Positions 1 to 8,017 of a DNA stretch of 14,053 nt are shown here, piece after piece. This DNA comes from CAZIMM01 sp964540415 (lineage in GTDB: Bacteria; Bacillota; Clostridia; Oscillospirales; Acutalibacteraceae), in the NCBI GenBank assembly GCA_964540415.1, contig CAZIMM010000051.1, forward strand, positions 1 through 14,053, read 5' to 3'. The position numbers were made by a program, and so were the translations under genes. The stretch's first letter is position 1, and every line of letters begins with the position of its first letter. The notes beneath the pieces were generated by a model. The model saw only the letters and a list, made by a program, of their open reading frames with translations. It was not told the DNA's origin and ran no database searches.

Positions 1-109
1 TTCTACCATAGGAGGCTCTTTTTTTCACTGTCCGTTTTTACTGGTCTTGTTCAAAGCCGTTCTGAGATGCAGTCTCTTATATTTTATATCTAAATGACCG
101 TTGGGAATC

Positions 110-3085
110 TTACTGTGCTGAACAGCGCGGGTCAATGCTGATTACCGTTCCGTCGAGCGGTAAAGCGGTAAGAGGTCCCACACCCCACTCTCCGTCGGAA
201 CGCGGATTTGACATTAAATCGAAGTCCACCCCATCTGAGCCGATAAGCCCGGGCAGGAATGCTTTAACAGCCGGCATTTTCGGCAGCGTACCGTCGGATA
301 CTGCGGACAGTGTAAGATTGTATTCATCAATCGTGAAGGCTATTGGCGTGCTCACGCTCCCGCGGTCCATCCCGGCAGCATTCCATTCGTCCCAACCGAG
401 CGATTTGTTTTCGCGATTGAAGTGCATCAAAAGCTCCTCGCGCGGGGCGGTAAAGAGATTGAAATCCGATATGCTGTCGGTATTGCCGAGTGAAATCACC
501 TTGCCGTCGGCTTCGTATTCACTGATTATATTCGCATATGCACGGTTGTTTCCGACATATGCACCCGATTCGTTATCGATAAACTTGACGGCTGAGCCGA
601 CTCCGTCGAGCATCAGGTTGTTGACGCCGATAACCGTTCCTGCGTTGTGGCAGTAGAGAGCGGAAATTCTGTTCACACTCTGACGGCTTGCAGAGTATTT
701 GTAAGTCGTAACATCGTACATTATGTTATTATCGACAAGATACGGTCCGTCATATGCTTCCAAAAATATCTGTCCCCAGCCGTCGCGGTTGCCGATGCAG
801 ACGTTTTGCGTCACACGGGTATTCACGGTTTCACCGTCAAGCCATATTGAGCTTCCGAACCATGTGTTGAGGATGACGTTGCGGCGCACAACCGAGTCAA
901 TTAGAGAGTGAATCTTGATTGCGCCGTTTTCTGCGTGTCCGGCAACGTTCATTGTGCCGCAGTCATAAAGGAGGTTGTCCTCAATAACAATGTCCGGGTT
1001 CTCCATGTTGTGCCATGCCGCAATTCCGCATACGCCGACATCGTGTATAGTACAGCGGCGGACAATATGGCTTCCCTGACTTTCGCCCTTGCCGTAGTAC
1101 CACCACTGTCCGCCCAGGTCTATTCCGACAGTGTTGGCATAGCCTACGGTACAGTCCTCAATTATCCAGTGATTGCCGGCGTTTGCGCTGAGCAGTCCCT
1201 TCTGCGGATATGGAATGGGTACTGAATTTGCGGCGTGATACATTTCAAAGCCGCTCACGCCGATATAATTCAGGTATCTTGTTTTCGGTGCGAACACCTG
1301 CTCGCGTGTCGTGATTTCAAAGTTTCTGCCGTTGGGATTGCTGCCGTCCTTCAGGCGGATATGTACTGTCATGCCGTCACTCGAAACCCAGAAAACATTG
1401 CGCCTGAGCCCGAAATATAAAAGCTGTGAGTATTCCGAAACCTGATAAAGCGGTTTTCCGTCAAGGAAAATCTGTCCGCGTGCATTTTCTGCACCTTGAC
1501 ACCAGCCCCACTGTGCATCTATGCGTTGATTCTTCAGGCAGAACACATTCGCACTTTCAAACATATCCCCGGTAAGCTTTGCCTGCCATATCATCCCCAG
1601 AGGATTTCTGCCGCCGTCCGAAACGGTGAATTCCGGACGCCACTCATCGGAGCCTTTGATGACAACCTTTTCCCCCTCGGCGGTACGGTACCATATCATG
1701 CTGTCGGCGGAACTGCCGCCTCTTGCCGGGTCAACACATTCACGGTAGACACCCTCATGGACAATCACCGTTTCGCCGGGCATGAGAACCTGTGCGGCTT
1801 TGTTAATGGTCAAAAAAGGATTGCTTTCGCTGCCGTCGTTTGAATCGGAAGCGTTGGGAGCATTCTGAGCAACATGATAAACTGCAGTCGGCTCACTCTC
1901 GGTTTCCCACTCTTTATAGGTTGTTCCGTCCGGTAAAGCGACATTTTCAATCGGAACAGAAACATTGCCGCTGCTGATTGCGGGCGCTGTATAGTCCTTA
2001 AGTGAGAAATCTTTGAATTTATCCGGTGAAAGCGGATCGTCATATAAAACGAAAACAAGTCTTTTTAAAAACGACATAAAGTTCCGCTTCAAAATTGTTC
2101 TTAGGTCACTCAGCCCGCTCAGGTCACAGTCATGCACATTGATGGAATCAAGCAAATGACCCGCAAGTATGCCGTTGCCGAAAACCTTTTCCCAGCTTGA
2201 GCCCTGCTCCATGCCTATCGTGTTTGCGTATGATATATCGCAGCCGGAAATGCGCCAATGCCTTCCGCCGTTTGAGCCGAGAAGTCCCTTGAGCGGTCCC
2301 GGGGAAGGAAGCGAATTTGCCGCATGCATAAGTTCAAGTCCCTCAATTGCGATGTAGTCAACTCCCTTTGCCTCGGGAGCAAACACCTGCTCGCGCGTCG
2401 TGATTTCAAATCTCAGAGAGTTGGGGTCAACATTGTTCGCCGTTTTCAGGTGAATTGTCAGTCCGTTTTCCTCAACCCAAAACGCACTTTCGTCCTCGGC
2501 GATTGAAGTGAAACTCTCGCTGCTGCCGTAAATGTTCGATACCTGGTGAACGGGTTTCCCGTTGAGGAAAATGCACCCTCTCACTTTCTCCGAGTTGACA
2601 ATAAAATCCCGCAGTCTGTCGGTGCGGAGATTTATGAGCGCAAAAAAGTTTGCACCCTTAAACATATCCGGTGAAAGCGTTGCCTGCCATGTGAATGCAT
2701 CCGGTGTCTTAATATATTCGGACGGCTTCCACACGGGTGCCCACTCATCCGAACCTTTTATGACAACCTTTTCGCCTTCAGCTGCCCGGTAGGTTATCAT
2801 GTTAGCCCATGATGTTCCGCCTCTCGCAGGAGAAACCTTCTCGCGGTAGACACCCTCATGAATTATCACCGTATCGCCGGGCTGCATTATTTCGGCAGCC
2901 TTTCTTATTGTCAGAAACGGTGCAGACAGCGTTCCGGCGTTTGAGTCCGATGCATTGGGTGCTGAACAGCTGACATGGTATGTTGTGCCGCAGCATGCGA
3001 TTTGACTTTTCAGAGCGTTTGCCGGCATTGCAGTACATATGCACATAATCAAAACAAGCAGAGTTTTTGTCCGGAGATTTTTCAT
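110..3085 (-). CDS. Secreted right-handed parallel beta-helix protein with two homologous units (DUF1565/pectate-lyase-like fold)
   Basis: A 991-residue protein if translation starts at 3085. That start follows GAAGGGG with 8 bases of spacing; an in-frame ATG at 3127 lies at the predicted transcription start and has no ribosome site. Residues 1-25 form a signal peptide: basic MKNLRTK, a hydrophobic core, then AMPANA as a type I cleavage site. Residues 36-336 and 403-991 are homologous: each opens with YHV...APNASDSN and repeats GDTVI(I/V)HEGVYRE, EGEKVVIKGSDEW and FEITTREQVFAP. The first unit stops where the second continues with further beta-helix coils (HIVRRCTIHD, VIEDNLLYDCG, VRRNVIL). 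The family contains surface or secreted polysaccharide-binding and polysaccharide-cleaving proteins. I see no decisive catalytic set, so enzymatic activity is inferred from fold only. No terminator is visible in the 109 bases downstream. The fold call is firm; the substrate is unknown. Confidence 0.85.
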   Translation of the reverse strand: MKNLRTKTLLVLIMCICTAMPANALKSQIACCGTTYHVSCSAPNASDSNAGTLSAPFLTIRKAAEIMQPGDTVIIHEGVYREKVSPARGGTSWANMITYRAAEGEKVVIKGSDEWAPVWKPSEYIKTPDAFTWQATLSPDMFKGANFFALINLRTDRLRDFIVNSEKVRGCIFLNGKPVHQVSNIYGSSESFTSIAEDESAFWVEENGLTIHLKTANNVDPNSLRFEITTREQVFAPEAKGVDYIAIEGLELMHAANSLPSPGPLKGLLGSNGGRHWRISGCDISYANTIGMEQGSSWEKVFGNGILAGHLLDSINVHDCDLSGLSDLRTILKRNFMSFLKRLVFVLYDDPLSPDKFKDFSLKDYTAPAISSGNVSVPIENVALPDGTTYKEWETESEPTAVYHVAQNAPNASDSNDGSESNPFLTINKAAQVLMPGETVIVHEGVYRECVDPARGGSSADSMIWYRTAEGEKVVIKGSDEWRPEFTVSDGGRNPLGMIWQAKLTGDMFESANVFCLKNQRIDAQWGWCQGAENARGQIFLDGKPLYQVSEYSQLLYFGLRRNVFWVSSDGMTVHIRLKDGSNPNGRNFEITTREQVFAPKTRYLNYIGVSGFEMYHAANSVPIPYPQKGLLSANAGNHWIIEDCTVGYANTVGIDLGGQWWYYGKGESQGSHIVRRCTIHDVGVCGIAAWHNMENPDIVIEDNLLYDCGTMNVAGHAENGAIKIHSLIDSVVRRNVILNTWFGSSIWLDGETVNTRVTQNVCIGNRDGWGQIFLEAYDGPYLVDNNIMYDVTTYKYSASRQSVNRISALYCHNAGTVIGVNNLMLDGVGSAVKFIDNESGAYVGNNRAYANIISEYEADGKVISLGNTDSISDFNLFTAPREELLMHFNRENKSLGWDEWNAAGMDRGSVSTPIAFTIDEYNLTLSAVSDGTLPKMPAVKAFLPGLIGSDGVDFDLMSNPRSDGEWGVGPLTALPLDGTVISIDPRCSAQ
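1010..1879 (-). repeat. Beta-helix unit 2, portion homologous to unit 1
   Basis: Encodes residues 403 to about 692 of the same protein. After this portion unit 2 continues for nearly 300 more residues with no counterpart in unit 1. A unique linker (residues 337-402, positions 1880-2077) separates the two units. Confidence 0.8.
2078..2980 (-). repeat. Beta-helix unit 1 (truncated internal duplicate)
   Basis: Encodes residues 36-336 of the beta-helix protein and matches residues 403 to about 700. Identity is visible at DNA level, for example in the segments coding for the HEGVYRE, VVIKGSDEW and ITTREQVFAP motifs. Homology breaks off just after the HDCDLSGL segment, which corresponds to HDVGVCGI of unit 2. 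Confidence 0.8.
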
Positions 3086-3093
3086 GAAATCAA

Positions 3094-3100
3094 CCCCTTC
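3094..3100 (-). promoter_or_regulatory. Ribosome binding site that fixes the beta-helix protein start
   Basis: Reads GAAGGGG on the minus strand, 8 bases before the ATG at 3085. It selects this ATG over the upstream in-frame ATG at 3127, whose use would put a charged segment in front of the signal peptide. Confidence 0.75.
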
Positions 3101-3138
3101 GGTCTGTTTATCTTTTTGCATTTGCAATATCTTTAAAA

Positions 3139-3167
3139 AGTATAATTCATAATCATATAAATGTCAA
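3139..3167 (-). promoter_or_regulatory. Sigma-A type promoter of the beta-helix gene
   Basis: On the minus strand a perfect TTGACA (3167-3162) is followed by a 17-base spacer and TATACT (3144-3139). Transcription should start near 3132, leaving a leader of about 47 bases before the start codon at 3085. Surrounding bases are very AT-rich. Confidence 0.75.
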
Positions 3168-3251
3168 TATAAAAGGTATCCGATATGACATAATCAATTC
3201 AACTGTCAGAACTTCAAAAAACAAAAACAACAAACACACACCGCTGATTTT

Positions 3252-3442
3252 GTTGACATCTTCCCCCCTGCCAAAACGGAAACCGGGTGAAGCACTGTCA
3301 AAAGTGCCTGAAAAATTCCGTACCCTTGTGAATGCAGATCTTGAGTTTGGCGCGGAAACCCGTTAGCCTTACCGTCGGCGGCATAACCGTCAATGCGGTT
3401 TACACACCGATAACTTACAAGGCAAAGTTGAAAAACCGGTAA
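3252..3442 (+). pseudogene. Unrecognised 3' gene remnant with a frameshift
   Basis: One frame reads ...KVPEKFRTLVNADLEFGAETR and hits a stop at about 3364. The next frame continues as SLTVGGITVNAVYTPITYK and ends at TAA 3440-3442. The two together look like the C-terminal end of a beta-rich protein broken by a one-base shift. A terminator follows 45 bases downstream, as expected for the end of a real transcription unit. There is no start codon with a ribosome site and I cannot name the family. An alternative is a 36-codon ORF starting at ATG 3332, which lacks a ribosome site. Confidence 0.35.
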
Positions 3443-3487
3443 TTATTACTTAACACTATCGGAAAAATCCGCGCCCAAGACCATATA

Positions 3488-3528
3488 AGAACGCAAGCAT
3501 TAATTATGATGCCTGCGTTCTTTCTTTT
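3488..3528 (+). terminator. Rho-independent terminator
   Basis: Left arm AGAACGCAAGCAT (3488-3500) pairs with ATGCCTGCGTTCT (3509-3521) over 13 positions, with one G-T wobble and an 8-base loop. TTTCTTTT follows at once. The T-tract is only on the plus strand, so it ends plus-strand transcription coming from the remnant gene at its left. Confidence 0.8.
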
Positions 3529-3979
3529 ACTCATTTGCACGCAAAAGGTCTTGCTTCAAGGCATTTTGTTTTCCGCAATTTGCGGAATATAAAGAAAATT
3601 CCCGCCTGCCGTGCAGAAGAGCGTCAAAATGCTCCATTACCGGCAAACGGGAATATTCATTTTTCACCCGGGTTACGCGCAGAAAACGGTGAAAATTCCA
3701 TACTTTTTTTGCTGCAACATTTTTATGTTCAAATTCGCCGTATTAATCCAAGAGGAGCAGCTCCAACTTGCACTGAAAACTCATTGCAAACAACAAGACC
3801 TTTACCATAAAAGACGGTAAACAAATATTTGAATGCTTCCTGTTCGCGTTTTACACAGACAAACGGCATTCCACCAAGATGGTAAAACTTCTTCCGGTTC
3901 TGTGACATCAAGACCCAACCAACACCCATAGCAATTAATGGTTTCATTGAAAACTTATGTGTTCCGCTTTGAGCCATTG
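3529..3979. other. Gene-poor stretch between terminator and phage remnant
   Basis: Short open frames exist on both strands (for example minus 3729-3977), but none has a ribosome site and recognisable protein character together. The stretch contains the perfect 17-base palindrome TTCCGCAATTTGCGGAA at 3571-3587. It also has a loose inverted pair, AAAGGTCTTG near 3544 and CAAGACCTTT near 3794. It may be further decayed phage DNA, because the adjoining fragment is, but I cannot show that. Confidence 0.4.
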
Positions 3980-4245
3980 GAAAAATTCATCAAAACGGAA
4001 CCGGAGAGACTGTGTGTGAGCCGGAACGCGGCATATCAGGGACGGCAATGCACATAGGATTGCAGTCCTTGAAGAATGAGTCAGGTATCTATCAACAGGT
4101 ATCTCCAGCACAGGCTCAGTTCCTTGAAACACGCAAATTTCAAATAAATGAAATAACTCGAATTTTCTGAGTCCCCCCCGAATATGGCGGGCGACCACGA
4201 AAAATCGAGTTTTTCAATATATAGCAGCAGTCACCGGAGTTCGTT
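3980..4245 (+). pseudogene. Decayed HK97-family phage portal protein fragment
   Basis: Reading across frames gives a chain typical of the C-terminal half of HK97-type portal proteins. The pieces are ERL..SRNAAYQG, then GNAHRIAVLEE, then SPAQAQFLETRKFQINEI.RIF, then PPNMAGDHEKSSFS, then NI.QQSPEFV. The portal consensus in the same order is roughly NAHR.AVLEEG, AQFLETR.FQ..EIARIF.VPPHM.GDLE and SSFSNIEQQ..EF. At least four frame changes are needed, and an in-frame TGA at 4168-4170 stands where the family has Arg. One shift falls at the run of seven C at 4173-4179. No other phage gene is intact nearby. The fragment is convergent with the split-transketolase operon. The gene is dead; identity is recognised from family memory, not a search. 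Confidence 0.8.
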
Positions 4246-4306
4246 ATTATACGTTAATACATTAAACAAAAACCTATAAAGCCAATATAAGTAATTTACA
4301 AATACA

Positions 4307-5230
4307 TTATACATTAAGGTATCCGTAAATCTTGTCACAGATGGAATCACTGTCAAGACCGTTGATCTTTCTGACATCGGCAATGCTTCCGTAGCCATGG
4401 GCAAAGCAATCGTTAAGACCGATTCTCCTGAGTATTGATGAAGTGTTGTTTTCAGCAAGAACCTCTGCAATTGATGAACCAAGCCCTCCGAAAACATTGT
4501 GCTCCTCAACAGAAACAATGAGCTTTGTCTTTTTTGCGGCATCAAGAACGGCATCGCTGTCAAAAGGTTTGACTGTGTGAACGTTAAAAACCGACGCGCA
4601 TATTCCGTATTGCTCCTCCAGCTTCTTTGCAGCCAACAAGACCTCGCTTGTAATACTGCCTGTTGAGAACACGGCAACATCCTTGCCGTCGCGCAGAATT
4701 TCCGCTTTTCCCACGTTAAAATGATGCTCGTGCTCATATACCTCGGGTTCAGCGCTCATGCCCAGTCTTATATAAACAGGCCCGTCAATTTCATATGCGG
4801 CTTTTACAACGTCAGCCACCTCAGACGGACAAGCAGGCGAAAAAATCGTTATTCCCGGGAAGGCTCTGAGTACAGATATATCCTCGGTTGTGTGATGTGT
4901 TGCACCGAGAGTTGACCAAGAAAGCCCGCTGCCCATGCCGACAATCTTGACATTCATATTTTGAAAGCAGCAGTCATCACGAATGAATTCATTGCAGCGG
5001 TAGGCAAGGAAGGCACCTGCCGTATACACAAACGGAATCTTGCCGCACGATGCCATACCTGCTGCGGCAGCAACCATATTTTGTTCGGAAATGCCAAAAT
5101 CCAAAAACTGGCTCGGAAAATCGCGCTTAAACAGCTCATCGTAACCTGTGCCGCTGTCTGCAATTATTGATATGACATTTTTATCAACAAGAGCTATATC
5201 GTATAATGCCATTAAATATGCTCTCTGCAT
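4307..5230 (-). CDS. Transketolase, C-terminal subunit (pyrimidine-binding and C-terminal domains)
   Basis: 307 residues forming the second half of a split transketolase, a thiamine diphosphate enzyme that moves a two-carbon ketol unit between sugars. Residues 1-165 are the pyrimidine-binding domain: DFGISEQNM carries the cofactor-activating Glu49, and GATHHTTEDISVLRAFPG (109-126) holds the paired active-site histidines. Residues 175-300 are the C-terminal domain with VEEHNVFGGLGSSIAE. The start overlaps the end of the N-terminal subunit by 19 bases and is preceded by GAGGAGG (5247-5241) with 10 bases of spacing inside that gene, so the halves are co-translated. Last gene of the operon; I see no clear terminator in 4246-4306. 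A DXP-synthase or dehydrogenase E1-beta relative is less likely, given the partner gene. Confidence 0.93.
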   Translation of the reverse strand: MQRAYLMALYDIALVDKNVISIIADSGTGYDELFKRDFPSQFLDFGISEQNMVAAAAGMASCGKIPFVYTAGAFLAYRCNEFIRDDCCFQNMNVKIVGMGSGLSWSTLGATHHTTEDISVLRAFPGITIFSPACPSEVADVVKAAYEIDGPVYIRLGMSAEPEVYEHEHHFNVGKAEILRDGKDVAVFSTGSITSEVLLAAKKLEEQYGICASVFNVHTVKPFDSDAVLDAAKKTKLIVSVEEHNVFGGLGSSIAEVLAENNTSSILRRIGLNDCFAHGYGSIADVRKINGLDSDSICDKIYGYLNV

Positions 5231-6060
5231 TTTGCAAGTTCCTCCTCGGTGATATTGAGTTCAGAGATAAAAGCCTTCAGCTCTTTTTTATTTGGCATTT
5301 TAAAATGCCACGAAGGATTGTTTTCCATAACGCTAACGCCGTGACCCTTGACGGTTTCTGCAATTATAAGCCTCGGTTTGCCGGATGGAACAAACGAGTT
5401 CAGACTGGTCTCTATTTCAGAAAGATTGTATCCGTCTGTCCGGACAGTTTCCCATCCGAACGACTCCCATTTGCTCTGCCAATCTTCTATTCCCATTGTA
5501 TCAATAACCGTGCCCATTTTCTGAATGCGGTTAAAATCAAGAATAACGGTAAGGTTGTCAAGCTTATGCGCATAAGCTGACATGACACCTTCCCATACCG
5601 AACCCTCCTGAAGTTCGCCATCTCCGACAATCACATATGTGTGTCCCGGTTTCTTGTCCAGCTTTTTTGCAAGGGCAATGCCGACACCGTATGACAGACC
5701 GTGTCCGAGAGAGCCGGAACACGCCTCAACGCCTTTAAGAATATTCATATTCGGCTCACCGCCGAGCCTTGTGTTGCCCTTGCAGAATGTAAACAGCTCG
5801 GAACGGTGAAAATACCCCGCGCTGCACATAATTGAATATAATGCAAGGCTTGCATGACCCTTGCTCAGAATTACTCTGTCCCTGTCCTCCCAATCGGGAA
5901 AATCGGGCTTGTATGACAGTATACCTTTGAAATATAAAACATAAAGGAAGTCAACTATTGAATAGGACGAGGCAAGATGAGCCGCCGGCATATTGCTCGA
6001 ATATGCTGTCAAGAAAATAGCCTTTTTGATTTGCATAAGTCTTTCGGCATCTGAATTCAT
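5212..6060 (-). CDS. Transketolase, N-terminal subunit (thiamine diphosphate-binding domain)
   Basis: 282 residues, the usual length for the N-terminal half of a split transketolase. The cofactor motif begins GDGELQEG (146-153) and ends at Asn177 (DFN), which together hold the metal and diphosphate. SKGHA (66-70) and SGSLGHG (115-121) are standard active-site loops. An AHLASSYS stretch (27-34) replaces the more usual GH.GGS.S, keeping the histidine but changing nearby glycines. It begins 13 bases after the reductase gene, with AAAGGA upstream. Free-standing split transketolases in Clostridia often serve the pentose phosphate pathway. This one is embedded in an acylation operon, and sequences like it are known near surface-polysaccharide genes, so a dedicated role in making an unusual sugar or acyl precursor is inferred. 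Confidence 0.93.
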   Translation of the reverse strand: MNSDAERLMQIKKAIFLTAYSSNMPAAHLASSYSIVDFLYVLYFKGILSYKPDFPDWEDRDRVILSKGHASLALYSIMCSAGYFHRSELFTFCKGNTRLGGEPNMNILKGVEACSGSLGHGLSYGVGIALAKKLDKKPGHTYVIVGDGELQEGSVWEGVMSAYAHKLDNLTVILDFNRIQKMGTVIDTMGIEDWQSKWESFGWETVRTDGYNLSEIETSLNSFVPSGKPRLIIAETVKGHGVSVMENNPSWHFKMPNKKELKAFISELNITEEELAKCREHI

Positions 6061-6073
6061 TGCTGTTTTCCTT

Positions 6074-6913
6074 TCACCCGAATTTAATAATTGTATCGGG
6101 ATTTAGCCCTGAATATGCCGTTGTCGGCATATTATCTATTTCTTTCATATCGTCATTACTGATTTCAAAATCAAATATTTCAAGGTTTTGTTTCATTCTT
6201 TCGGGGTTGACTGATTTTGCAACAGGGATAACGCCGTGCTGAACACACCATCTGAGGCAAATCTGAGCAGCGGATTTGGAATACTTTTGAGAAACGGCAT
6301 TTAATAAAGGCTCTGAAAGCAATGCACCCGAGCCGATAGGACTCCACGCCTCAACAACAATATTGTTATCATCACAATACTCAAGCGTATCCTTTTGAAA
6401 AAAACCCGGATGAAACTCTATCTGATTCACCATCGGAATAATTTCAGCCGTATTTTTCAGCGTTTCAAGGTGGTGCGCAGTAAAATTGCTGACTCCGATA
6501 GCCTTAACTAATCCGTCTGAATAAAGCTTCTCCATCTGACGCCAGGTTTCGGCATTTATTTCCTTCCAGTTTTCGTGGACAGCAGGAGATGCCGGCCAAT
6601 GAATCAAAAACAGATCAAAATAGTCGAGCTTCATCAGCTTGAGATTTTTTTTGCATGAATCATAGGCTTCCTCGGCTCTTGATGCGTTCCAAAGCTTGCA
6701 CGAAACAAACAATTCTTCGCGCGGCACACCGCATTTTTTGATTGCCTTTCCGACATAAAAGCCATTTCCGTAAGCGGCGGCAGTATCAATATGCCTGTAT
6801 CCCGAGCCGATTGCGTTATTAACGGTTTCGGCAGCATCGGAATTTTCAATTTTCCACGTTCCGAATCCTATCGGGGGAACACTTATGCCGTTGCGTAATG
6901 TTAAATCAGTCAT
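6074..6913 (-). CDS. Aldo/keto reductase
   Basis: 279 residues, full length for a bacterial AKR5-like enzyme. The catalytic tetrad is intact: Asp43, Tyr48, Lys73 and His105, in DTAAAYGN, SCKLWN and LIHWP. VSNF (141-144) and NQIEFHP (163-169) are the usual barrel motifs, and AKSVNPERM (232-240) is the NADP(H)-binding loop. It should be a cytoplasmic NADPH-dependent reductase of an aldehyde or ketone. The gene starts 5 bases after the stop of the SGNH gene, and its ribosome site GAGGAGA (6930-6924) lies inside that gene's 3' end. The operon setting suggests the substrate is a sugar or short oxo-acyl intermediate of the same pathway; this is inference. Confidence 0.93.
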   Translation of the reverse strand: MTDLTLRNGISVPPIGFGTWKIENSDAAETVNNAIGSGYRHIDTAAAYGNGFYVGKAIKKCGVPREELFVSCKLWNASRAEEAYDSCKKNLKLMKLDYFDLFLIHWPASPAVHENWKEINAETWRQMEKLYSDGLVKAIGVSNFTAHHLETLKNTAEIIPMVNQIEFHPGFFQKDTLEYCDDNNIVVEAWSPIGSGALLSEPLLNAVSQKYSKSAAQICLRWCVQHGVIPVAKSVNPERMKQNLEIFDFEISNDDMKEIDNMPTTAYSGLNPDTIIKFG

Positions 6914-6918
6914 ACCCG

Positions 6919-8016
6919 TTACTTCTCCTCGGATTCCTGTATAAGCTTTTCTATTGTTGTCTCATGACTTTTATGATCGGAAATCCATGTTTTATAGTCA
7001 CTGCTCCAACTGCTGTAATCGGGGTCGGAGCGTCGGTCGGGGAGCGTGTAATTCTTATCCAGATATTCGGCAAGAAAATCCGTATATTTGTCCGCCCCGA
7101 AAATATTGACATGGTTTTCGTTATAAAAATCACGCGAATAATCTAACTCGATTTCGCTGCAGTAATTGTTGCAGTTTAAAAAGTTAAAACCGTTTTCTGT
7201 AATTATCTGCTCAAGATAATTATACTTCATCTGGTCATCCCTGCTTATGCAATATGAATGAACAACAAAAAGAACATCCTTGTCAAGTGTTTTCAGATAA
7301 TCTAAAAGGTCCTCCAGAACAGGTTTTAACTCCTCGGATATTTCAGCCTTTTCGGTAACAGCGCTTTGATCGGTGAATGTTTCTTCACAATGCTTGTCAA
7401 TAAATACAAAGCCCTTGTACGGATCGTGATAACGGTTGAAAATCAGCATCGGATTGCGTAGCAGGCTTGTCGCGGAATAAGCATCGCGAAAACCTACAAT
7501 GTCAAAAACGTAAGGGAACTTTCCGATTTCCATCGGTACAGTATTATATATTGCCTGCAGCCGGTTAACCGAATAAGACATCTGAGTTATAGTATTGGAG
7601 ACATTACCTTTGACACCGTTGCTGTAGTTTGTTGATACTGAAGTATCGCAACCATAAATAAACGGACGCACATCAATGAGAAGCAGCTCGGGATTCTGAG
7701 ATCTTAACGCTTCTTTAACGCAATACTTAATAAGCGTTGGCTGAAGCGCGTTATTTCCCAATAGACACGTTGCATAGCCTTTGCTGTTCCACGCTCTCAT
7801 CGGTTCCCAAAACACAAACGCCGCGCTTCCTCCGATGTAGACCATGTCAACGGTATTGTCTTTTTCTCCGTAAAATCCTGCGAATATCCGTCTGTCCTTA
7901 TCTGCATAGTGTGGCTTTACCGCATATGAAGTCATTACAAAGACCACTGAAGCAATGATCAAAAAGCAAATTGTTTTTACAATTGATTTACAAATATGCT
8001 TTGTCCCTTCAGTCAT
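6919..8016 (-). CDS. Membrane-anchored SGNH-like protein, MBOAT partner (DltD/AlgX-type)
   Basis: 365 residues from ATG 8016. I chose this start because GGGGGA lies 7 bases upstream and the ATG follows the MBOAT stop by one base (TGAtATG). Upstream in-frame ATGs at 8031 and 8091 would run into the MBOAT gene and lack better sites. Residues 9-34 form one membrane helix, so the rest should lie outside the cell. VDMVYIGGSAAF (56-67) gives the nucleophile-like Ser64 in a GGS version of the GDS block. FYNENHVNIFGADKY (297-311) supplies the His302 block typical of DltD, AlgX/AlgJ and related O-acetylation partners. Such proteins finish transfer of the acyl group handed over by an MBOAT. The C-terminal 40 residues are polar and acidic with no assigned function. 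Catalysis and acceptor are inferred. Confidence 0.82.
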   Translation of the reverse strand: MTEGTKHICKSIVKTICFLIIASVVFVMTSYAVKPHYADKDRRIFAGFYGEKDNTVDMVYIGGSAAFVFWEPMRAWNSKGYATCLLGNNALQPTLIKYCVKEALRSQNPELLLIDVRPFIYGCDTSVSTNYSNGVKGNVSNTITQMSYSVNRLQAIYNTVPMEIGKFPYVFDIVGFRDAYSATSLLRNPMLIFNRYHDPYKGFVFIDKHCEETFTDQSAVTEKAEISEELKPVLEDLLDYLKTLDKDVLFVVHSYCISRDDQMKYNYLEQIITENGFNFLNCNNYCSEIELDYSRDFYNENHVNIFGADKYTDFLAEYLDKNYTLPDRRSDPDYSSWSSDYKTWISDHKSHETTIEKLIQESEEK

Positions 8017-8017
8017 A

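Noticed and set aside
1..109. GGAGGCTC followed by seven T near position 12, perhaps half of a terminator
   Set aside because: The partner arm would lie outside the window, so no hairpin can be shown; the rest of the 109 bases shows nothing.
110..2980. Repeated DNA as a CRISPR array or mobile element
   Set aside because: The repeats are long, diverged and in frame, and are explained by duplicated protein units.
3729..3977. 82-codon minus-strand open frame reading MAQSGTHKFSMKPLIAMG...
   Set aside because: No ribosome site, no recognised family, and it lies beside decayed phage DNA; chance is the simpler explanation.
3944..4198. 84-codon minus-strand open frame
   Set aside because: It is the antisense of the phage portal fragment, whose plus-strand reading has clear family motifs.
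4246..4306. Terminator for the eight-gene operon
   Set aside because: The region is AT-rich and has only weak pairings; no GC-rich stem followed by T on the minus strand was found.
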